Source: an uncultured Pelagibacteraceae bacterium
GTDB lineage: Bacteria; Pseudomonadota; Alphaproteobacteria; Pelagibacterales; AG-422-B15
Assembly (NCBI GenBank): GCA_902523455.1
Contig: CABYZG010000001.1
Location: 104,001-168,000 of the forward strand
DNA length: 64,000 nt
Direction of reading: 5' to 3'
Position numbers and translations under genes: made by a program. Of this stretch, positions 59,941-64,000 are shown piece by piece; the first letter of the stretch is position 1, and each line of letters begins with the position of its first letter. Below the pieces are notes generated by a model. It was not told the origin of the DNA. It worked only from the letters and a program-made list of their open reading frames with translations, and made no database searches.

Positions 59941-60861
59941 CTAAAAGTTTTTAAAAATATGACTTTGCCCTTTTTTATCAGCAATATCAATTTGAAGCTG
60001 TCTTGAAATAGACTTACTAATTTGATTTCTTGTTCTTAATTTATAGCAATATTTGCAACTCACCCCCTTAACATAGCTTTTTAGCTTTTTATCTAAATTT
60101 GTTATAGGGTGTCTACAGCCATAACACTGAGAATATTTCCCTTTTTTTAATTCTCTATTCACAGTTACTCTATTGTCGAATACAAAGCAGTCACCGTTCC
60201 ATTCTGAATTATCTGTTTTAGATTTATTTTTATAACTCAGGTAATTTAAAATACCACCATCTAGCTGGTAAACTTTTTTGTAACCAATTTGTTTCAAATA
60301 AGAGCTCGCTTTTTCGCATCGAATACCTCCAGTACAAAACATGGCAATTTTTGAATGTTTTTCTAATTTTAATTTTTTAAAGCTTTTGGGGAAATTTCTG
60401 AAACTCTCAGTTTCTGGATTAATTGAGTTATTAAAGCTACCAATTTCTATTTCAAATTTATTTCTAGTGTCTATGAGCGTATATTCATTGCTATTGATAA
60501 TTTTATCCCATTCTTCGGGACTAATTTTTTTACCTGTAAACCTGACAGTATTTATATTTTTTTTTCCAAGAGTGACTATCTCTTTTTTCAATCTAATTTT
60601 TATTCGATTAAAAGGAAGAAAATCGACTTCATTTACTTTAATTTCTAACTTTCGAATATTTAATATTTTTTTTATAAATTTTATTGCTTTTTTAAGCTCC
60701 ACTTCTTTACCTGAAATAGAACCATTGATACCTTCTCTGGCTAGAAGTATGGTACCTTTTAAATTGAATTCTTTAATATAGTCTTCAATTTCTTTTTTTA
60801 TCTTTTTTATATTAGAAATATTCTTAAATCTGTAAAAAGTATTAATTCTTAAATTATTCAT
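59941..60861 (-). CDS. trhO: tRNA uridine(34) hydroxylase, rhodanese family (TrhO/UPF0176)
   Basis: The 306-residue protein has the TrhO layout: an N-terminal acylphosphatase-like part with G-T-I-L-L-A-R-E-G-I-N-G (about 36-47), a rhodanese domain with L-I-D-T-R-N-K-F-E near 129-137 and the active-site Cys in M-F-C-T-G-G-I-R-C-E near 174-183, then a Cys-rich tail with C-Y-G-C-R near 243-247 and C-K-Y-C near 264-267. It hydroxylates uridine 34 of certain tRNAs. It marks the return to backbone genes, on the minus strand, 3 nt from the end of the HAD gene. It overlaps the acyltransferase gene by 8 nt. Confidence 0.92.
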   Translation of the reverse strand: MNNLRINTFYRFKNISNIKKIKKEIEDYIKEFNLKGTILLAREGINGSISGKEVELKKAIKFIKKILNIRKLEIKVNEVDFLPFNRIKIRLKKEIVTLGKKNINTVRFTGKKISPEEWDKIINSNEYTLIDTRNKFEIEIGSFNNSINPETESFRNFPKSFKKLKLEKHSKIAMFCTGGIRCEKASSYLKQIGYKKVYQLDGGILNYLSYKNKSKTDNSEWNGDCFVFDNRVTVNRELKKGKYSQCYGCRHPITNLDKKLKSYVKGVSCKYCYKLRTRNQISKSISRQLQIDIADKKGQSHIFKNF

Positions 60862-61675
60862 TTTTTAAATTATAAGTAATATCCTTTAATAAATTAATTA
60901 ATTCATTTCGGTCTTTTATTAGATATAAATCTTTATATTTAATTATTTTGCCTGCAAAAATAATAATTTCCTTACCAATTTTTTTTCTTGTTTCATGTAT
61001 GTAAGATGAATATTTCAGTGTCTGATTATTTAATTTAGAAGCAAAGAGATGAAAGAGCATGCCATTTTTACCGTCAAAATATATTGGTAAAACATTTGTT
61101 TTTGTTTGCTGAATTAACTTAGCTGGAAATGTCTTCCAAGTATCATCTGTAGCTTCTGATTTTAAATTTTTTGCCGTTGATACACTTCCTGATGGAAAAA
61201 TAATCAGAACTCCTTTGTTCATAAGTTGCTTCTTTGCTTTCTTTGCAGTTTCAATATTTAATTTTAAAGAATCTTTCTTATTATTGCTAAAATCTACAGG
61301 TAAAATAAAATTTTCTAATTCAGGGAGAAACTTTAGTGTTTCGTGGGTCATAATTTTGAAATCCTCTCTAATCTCAGAAACTAAAGAACACAAAATAAGA
61401 CCATCAACAATTCCAAATGGATGATTTGCAATTATCATAAGCGAACCCTTTTTTGGTATATTTAGAGGCACATTAGATTTATTAATCACTTTAATATTCA
61501 TTAGTTCCAAGACATCTCCCCAAAAGTTTTGCGGTTTATTCGGTCTTAATGAATAATTTTTATAGAGTTTTTCTAATTTTCTTTTCCCAGTTAAATTCTC
61601 TATCAATTTTATAACTAAGCGCTGAGCAAAGTTATGCTCGACTTTTGATGCGTATGAAAATTCTAATTTATTCAT
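60854..61675 (-). CDS. Lysophospholipid acyltransferase family protein (hemolysin-type PlsC-like)
   Basis: The 273-residue protein has the acyltransferase motif N-H-P-F-G-I-V-D-G near residues 84-92, an H-x5-D form known from the putative-hemolysin/OlsA-like group rather than the common H-x4-D, and the I-I-F-P-S-G-S-V-S motif near 154-162 that normally holds the acceptor-binding Glu/Ser-Gly. No clear transmembrane helix is seen beyond a hydrophobic stretch around 75-83. It probably acylates a lysophospholipid, ornithine lipid precursor or similar lipid at the membrane. It is 2 nt downstream of the DNA glycosylase gene. Confidence 0.8.
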   Translation of the reverse strand: MNKLEFSYASKVEHNFAQRLVIKLIENLTGKRKLEKLYKNYSLRPNKPQNFWGDVLELMNIKVINKSNVPLNIPKKGSLMIIANHPFGIVDGLILCSLVSEIREDFKIMTHETLKFLPELENFILPVDFSNNKKDSLKLNIETAKKAKKQLMNKGVLIIFPSGSVSTAKNLKSEATDDTWKTFPAKLIQQTKTNVLPIYFDGKNGMLFHLFASKLNNQTLKYSSYIHETRKKIGKEIIIFAGKIIKYKDLYLIKDRNELINLLKDITYNLKNE

Positions 61676-61677
61676 TT

Positions 61678-62298
61678 TTAATATTCTACCGGTATTGGAT
61701 CAAGACTTCTCCAGAAATACCATGTTGCAACGGATCTATATGGTTTCCATTTTTTTGACATACTTATAGCACGATCTTTTGTTATTGGATATTTTATGTT
61801 GTAGCAATTACAAATACCTTTGATTAAACCTAAATCATCTGCAGGAAAAATATCAGGCCTGCAAAGATTAAAAATTAGAAACATTTCTGCGGTCCATCTA
61901 CCAATCCCTTTAATCTTTATTAATTCATTAATTATCTCTTCGTCTGAATAGTTAGACCAATTGTTTGGATTAATTTCTTTATTGATGAAACCACGAGATA
62001 AAGATTTTAAATAAGTAATTTTTTGACGCGATAGTCCACATGACTTTAAGGTCATAAAGTGCATTTCTAATGTTTTATTAGGAGTTATTTTCTTTATTTT
62101 TTTTTCATACCTTTCCCATACAGCTTGAGCGGCTTGAACAGAAATTTGTTGACCAACTATCGACCTGGCAAGTGTATAAAAAGGATCTGATTTTGAAAAA
62201 AGAAAGTCCTTTGGATAATTTCTAATAATCTTCCCAAGTTTTTTATCTTTACTTTTTAGAACTTTTTTTGCTTTTTCCCAAAAAAATGGTTTTTTCAT
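61678..62298 (-). CDS. DNA-3-methyladenine glycosylase II (HhH-GPD family, AlkA-type)
   Basis: The 206-residue protein is the short, catalytic-core form of this repair enzyme. S-I-V-G-Q-Q-I-S (about residues 46-53) is a family signature, I-K-G-I-G-R-W-T-A-E (about 132-141) is the helix-hairpin-helix DNA-binding motif, and the catalytic Asp is in F-P-A-D-D-L-G-L near 155-162. It removes alkylated bases from DNA. It is the first gene of a three-gene minus-strand unit with the acyltransferase and trhO, divergent from the SCP2-type gene across an 82-nt gap. Confidence 0.9.
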   Translation of the reverse strand: MKKPFFWEKAKKVLKSKDKKLGKIIRNYPKDFLFSKSDPFYTLARSIVGQQISVQAAQAVWERYEKKIKKITPNKTLEMHFMTLKSCGLSRQKITYLKSLSRGFINKEINPNNWSNYSDEEIINELIKIKGIGRWTAEMFLIFNLCRPDIFPADDLGLIKGICNCYNIKYPITKDRAISMSKKWKPYRSVATWYFWRSLDPIPVEY

Positions 62299-62319
62299 AA
62301 TTATACAATGAATTTAATA

Positions 62320-62348
62320 TTGACATATATAATGTAAATTGTTTTATT
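62320..62348 (+). promoter_or_regulatory. Probable sigma-70-type promoter for the SCP2-domain gene
   Basis: A perfect TTGACA (62320-62325) with a 17-nt spacer to TTTATT (62343-62348) lies 33 nt before the start codon. A Shine-Dalgarno GGAG at 62369-62372 follows at 8 nt from the ATG. Confidence 0.5.
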
Positions 62349-62380
62349 TGCCATTCTAATTAATAAATGGAGATAAAATT

Positions 62381-62695
62381 ATGGCTGACGTTGCTAGTTT
62401 ATTGGCTGAGTTTCAAAAAGGTATCGAAGGAAAAGACACTGGTCTTGGAGCAACAGTTAAATTTGACTTTGAAGGGGCGGGATGCATTTTTCTTGATGGC
62501 AAAGCTAACCCCAATACTGTTTCTGACGAGGACAAAGATGCTGATTGCACTTTATCTATGTCTCTTGAAACATTTGAACAAATGAGATCAGGAGAGGTTG
62601 ATGGAACCTCAGCATTTATGCAAGGCAAATTAAAAGTATCTGGTGATATGTCAATTGCAATGAAGTTACAATCTGTAATGGACGCACTTGCCTAA
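62381..62695 (+). CDS. SCP2 sterol-binding domain protein
   Basis: A 104-residue single-domain SCP2 protein. It starts with L-L-A-E-F-Q-K-G (residues 7-14), has V-K-F-D-F-E-G-A-G near 26-34, then D-A-D-C-T-L-S-M-S near 52-60 and F-M-Q-G-K-L-K-V-S-G-D near 78-88, the last two being typical of the domain. Such proteins bind lipids or acyl-CoA in a hydrophobic tunnel; in bacteria their exact role is often unknown. The gene has the best expression signals in the window: promoter, GGAG ribosome site and a strong hairpin terminator, and it is richer in GC than its neighbours, in line with high expression. Confidence 0.92.
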   Translation: MADVASLLAEFQKGIEGKDTGLGATVKFDFEGAGCIFLDGKANPNTVSDEDKDADCTLSMSLETFEQMRSGEVDGTSAFMQGKLKVSGDMSIAMKLQSVMDALA

Positions 62696-62712
62696 ATCTT
62701 AAATAATTAAAA

Positions 62713-63531
62713 CTAACCCATCTTTGACTTATTCTTAGATGGGTTTTTTTTACTTAAAATTGTTCTGCATTTATTAAAAATCTTATTGTTTGAGCAGGCA
62801 ATTATTTTTCCACCATTAAATATCTTTTTATTATCCCACGTTTTTAATATTCCACCTGCATTAATAATTATTGGTTCTAAAGCCCTTATATCCCATGGGT
62901 TAAGTCCGCTTTCCACGACTATATCTACAAGCCCGTCTGCGAGTAAACAATAACTATAACAATCTCCACCAAGTCTAGTTAATTTGACTCTTTTACTGAG
63001 CCTCTCAAATGATGATTGATCACTTCTATTTGTAAATAAATATGGCGAAGTTGTATTTAATATTGATTTAGAAAGTTCTTTATTATCTCTAATTTTCAAA
63101 TTGGTTTTTTTGCCATTAATAATCTTATATGCTTTTTTTTCATATCCGATATATCTCTCATCTAATGCAGGAATATCTGCAAGACCCAAAATAATATTGC
63201 CGTTTTTTGAGAGTGAAATTAATGTACCCCAAAGAGGCATGCCTTGTATGAAAGACTTTGTTCCATCAATAGGATCAATGCACCATTCATAAGTACTATT
63301 TTTAAAATGGGTTTCTTCCTCTCCAATGATTGAATGATCAGGGTAATATTTTAAAATTAAACTATTTATTTTTTTTTGAATTTTAATATCTGCTACAGTT
63401 ACTGGATCAAAACCAATTTTTTTCTTATTATTTATTCTTATTTTTTTTTTAAAATATTTAAGAGAAATGAGACGAGCTTCATCTGCTAAGATATTTGAGA
63501 AATCTAAAAATATTTTTATATCTTTTTCCAT
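62713..63531 (-). CDS. Inositol-monophosphatase family phosphatase (HisN/histidinol-phosphatase-like)
   Basis: The 272-residue protein has I-I-G-E-E-E-T (about residues 69-75), W-C-I-D-P-I-D-G-T-K-S-F near 83-94 with the metal Asp pair, and the C-terminal G-L-N-P-W-D-I-R-A near 214-222 with the third Asp. This is the IMPase fold; members include inositol monophosphatase, CysQ and the HisN histidinol-phosphatase of many proteobacteria. The P-V-T-V-A-D-I segment near 42-48 is also typical. HisN-like is favoured by sequence style, but no histidine genes are near. The C-terminus K-N-K-S-K-M-G is encoded inside the terminator hairpin of the convergent gene. Confidence 0.88.
   Translation of the reverse strand: MEKDIKIFLDFSNILADEARLISLKYFKKKIRINNKKKIGFDPVTVADIKIQKKINSLILKYYPDHSIIGEEETHFKNSTYEWCIDPIDGTKSFIQGMPLWGTLISLSKNGNIILGLADIPALDERYIGYEKKAYKIINGKKTNLKIRDNKELSKSILNTTSPYLFTNRSDQSSFERLSKRVKLTRLGGDCYSYCLLADGLVDIVVESGLNPWDIRALEPIIINAGGILKTWDNKKIFNGGKIIACSNNKIFNKCRTILSKKNPSKNKSKMG
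62715..62751 (+). terminator. Intrinsic terminator after the SCP2-domain gene
   Basis: A perfect 9-bp stem (AACCCATCT, 62715-62723, with AGATGGGTT, 62737-62745), a 13-nt loop and a run of eight T (62744-62751) lie 20 nt after the stop. The hairpin also encodes the last codons of the convergent phosphatase gene, and may end both transcripts. Confidence 0.85.
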
Positions 63532-63588
63532 ATTATATATAATATATTATGCTTTGAATTAGTATTTGTACTTTTGTATCATAAAATT

Positions 63589-64000
63589 ATGACTAAAAAA
63601 AATATCGTTATGTTTATTTTTGTTATTTTGCCATCATTTTTATTGGCAGATAATGAAATTAACAACATATATACTGGTGAAAGAGAGCCAATAAAAAGTC
63701 CTATCTCCCAATACGACCCTGAAATAAACTCTTATCCAGACCCGTTTCATAATGACCAAATAATTTTAACGATTGATCAAAATAATTATATGAATTTTAT
63801 TGATAATATTCTTACCCCCGGTCAAATAGAAATGTTTGAGGCTTATCCTGAAACTTTTAAAATGCACGTATATCCTTCAAGAAGAAGTTGCGCTGTTCCT
63901 AATGAGGTTTTAAAATTAACAAAAGAAAATGCAAAACTTACTGATCAAGGTGAAGGAATAGATGGAGTTGTAGGAAGTATTCCTTTTCCGAACCCAAGTG
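63589..64000 (+). CDS. DUF1329 family exported protein (3' truncated by window edge)
   Basis: An open frame of at least 137 residues starts at ATG 63589 and runs off the right edge. Residues 1-20 form a signal peptide (M-T-K-K, hydrophobic core, cut after L-L-A). The mature part has L-T-P-G-Q-I-E-M-F near 75-83, V-Y-P-S-R-R-S-C-A-V-P near 93-103 and V-G-S-I-P-F-P-N-P near 128-136, matching the N-terminal half of DUF1329 proteins. These proteins (about 450 residues) are exported, resemble outer-membrane lipoprotein-sorting folds, and are often encoded beside DUF1302 proteins in gammaproteobacteria. The function is not established. Confidence 0.82.
   Translation, partial: MTKKNIVMFIFVILPSFLLADNEINNIYTGEREPIKSPISQYDPEINSYPDPFHNDQIILTIDQNNYMNFIDNILTPGQIEMFEAYPETFKMHVYPSRRSCAVPNEVLKLTKENAKLTDQGEGIDGVVGSIPFPNPS

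Noticed and set aside
60341-60781. Open frame of 146 codons on the plus strand opposite trhO
   Set aside because: It is antisense to a well-conserved gene, is a low-complexity hydrophobic string and has no ribosome site; it is a shadow of AT-rich coding sequence.
1-64000. CRISPR arrays, tRNA or rRNA genes, insertion sequences, toxin-antitoxin or phage-defence systems
   Set aside because: No spaced direct repeats, tRNA-like cloverleaf motifs, transposase or integrase motifs, or nuclease/defence domains were seen on either strand.

Overview
The window is one very AT-rich bacterial segment (roughly 30% GC by eye). From its left edge to about 59.9 kb it is a surface-glycan biosynthesis island; from 59.9 kb to the right edge it is ordinary chromosomal backbone. 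Backbone genes (TrhO-type tRNA hydroxylase, HhH-GPD DNA glycosylase, SCP2 protein, inositol-monophosphatase-type phosphatase, DUF1329 protein) and the base composition suggest a low-GC Gram-negative proteobacterium, probably marine and streamlined (SAR86-, SAR11- or similar type). The sequence alone does not fix the lineage.

Layout: (1) 1-6107, a nonulosonic-acid (legionaminic/sialic-like) module: sugar nucleotidyltransferase end, Gfo/Idh/MocA dehydrogenase, NeuA-, NeuB- and NeuC-type enzymes, an embedded formyltransferase and a second dehydrogenase. (2) 6117-9062, a GT-B-like transferase and an ABC exporter/flippase. (3) 9077-13609, a heptose- or deoxysugar-like module: two paralogous SDRs flanking an RmlC-type epimerase, another SDR and a GHMP sugar kinase. 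(4) 13600-21386, amino-sugar formylation: a formyltransferase-aminotransferase fusion, a glycosyltransferase, a methyltransferase, two PhyH-type dioxygenases, a stand-alone aminotransferase and a stand-alone formyltransferase. (5) 21521-27247, carbamoyltransferase, TylF-like methyltransferase, SpsF-like cytidylyltransferase, LIC12162-type transferase and GT2. (6) 27244-32038, a second NeuB-type synthase with a HisC-like aminotransferase, a dehydrogenase and a KdsB-like CMP-sugar synthetase. (7) 32054-36413, a second dehydrogenase, SIS isomerase, hydroxyacid dehydrogenase, SDR and a dehydroquinate-synthase-like cyclase. (8) 36410-39664, a CDP-6-deoxyhexose module. (9) 39645-51468, YdcF-like protein, two polymerase/ligase candidates, methyltransferase, several glycosyltransferases, a DegT-like protein, a FemAB-like acyltransferase and a polysaccharide deacetylase. 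(10) 51461-58866, sulfotransferase, initiating phosphoglycosyl transferase, PglF/WbpM-like dehydratase, GalE-like epimerase, nucleotidyltransferase, second dehydratase and Wzz-like protein. (11) 58940-59937, a SET-domain protein and a GmhB-like HAD phosphatase.

The genes appear to work together to make several unusual activated sugars (nonulosonic acids, formylated amino sugars, a CDP-deoxyhexose, possibly heptose and cyclitol derivatives), assemble them on a polyprenyl carrier, export, polymerise and decorate the glycan by methylation, carbamoylation, formylation, sulfation, hydroxylation and deacetylation. Nearly all island genes lie on the plus strand with 1-25 nt overlaps or very short gaps and few strong Shine-Dalgarno sites, which points to long translationally coupled transcripts. 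The most novel candidates are the fused formyltransferase-aminotransferase, the NeuB/HisC/KdsB pathway, the variant dehydroquinate-synthase-like cyclase with its neighbours, and a bacterial SET-domain protein at the island edge. No tRNA, rRNA, CRISPR array or insertion sequence was seen, and no gene-free stretch exceeds 300 bases.
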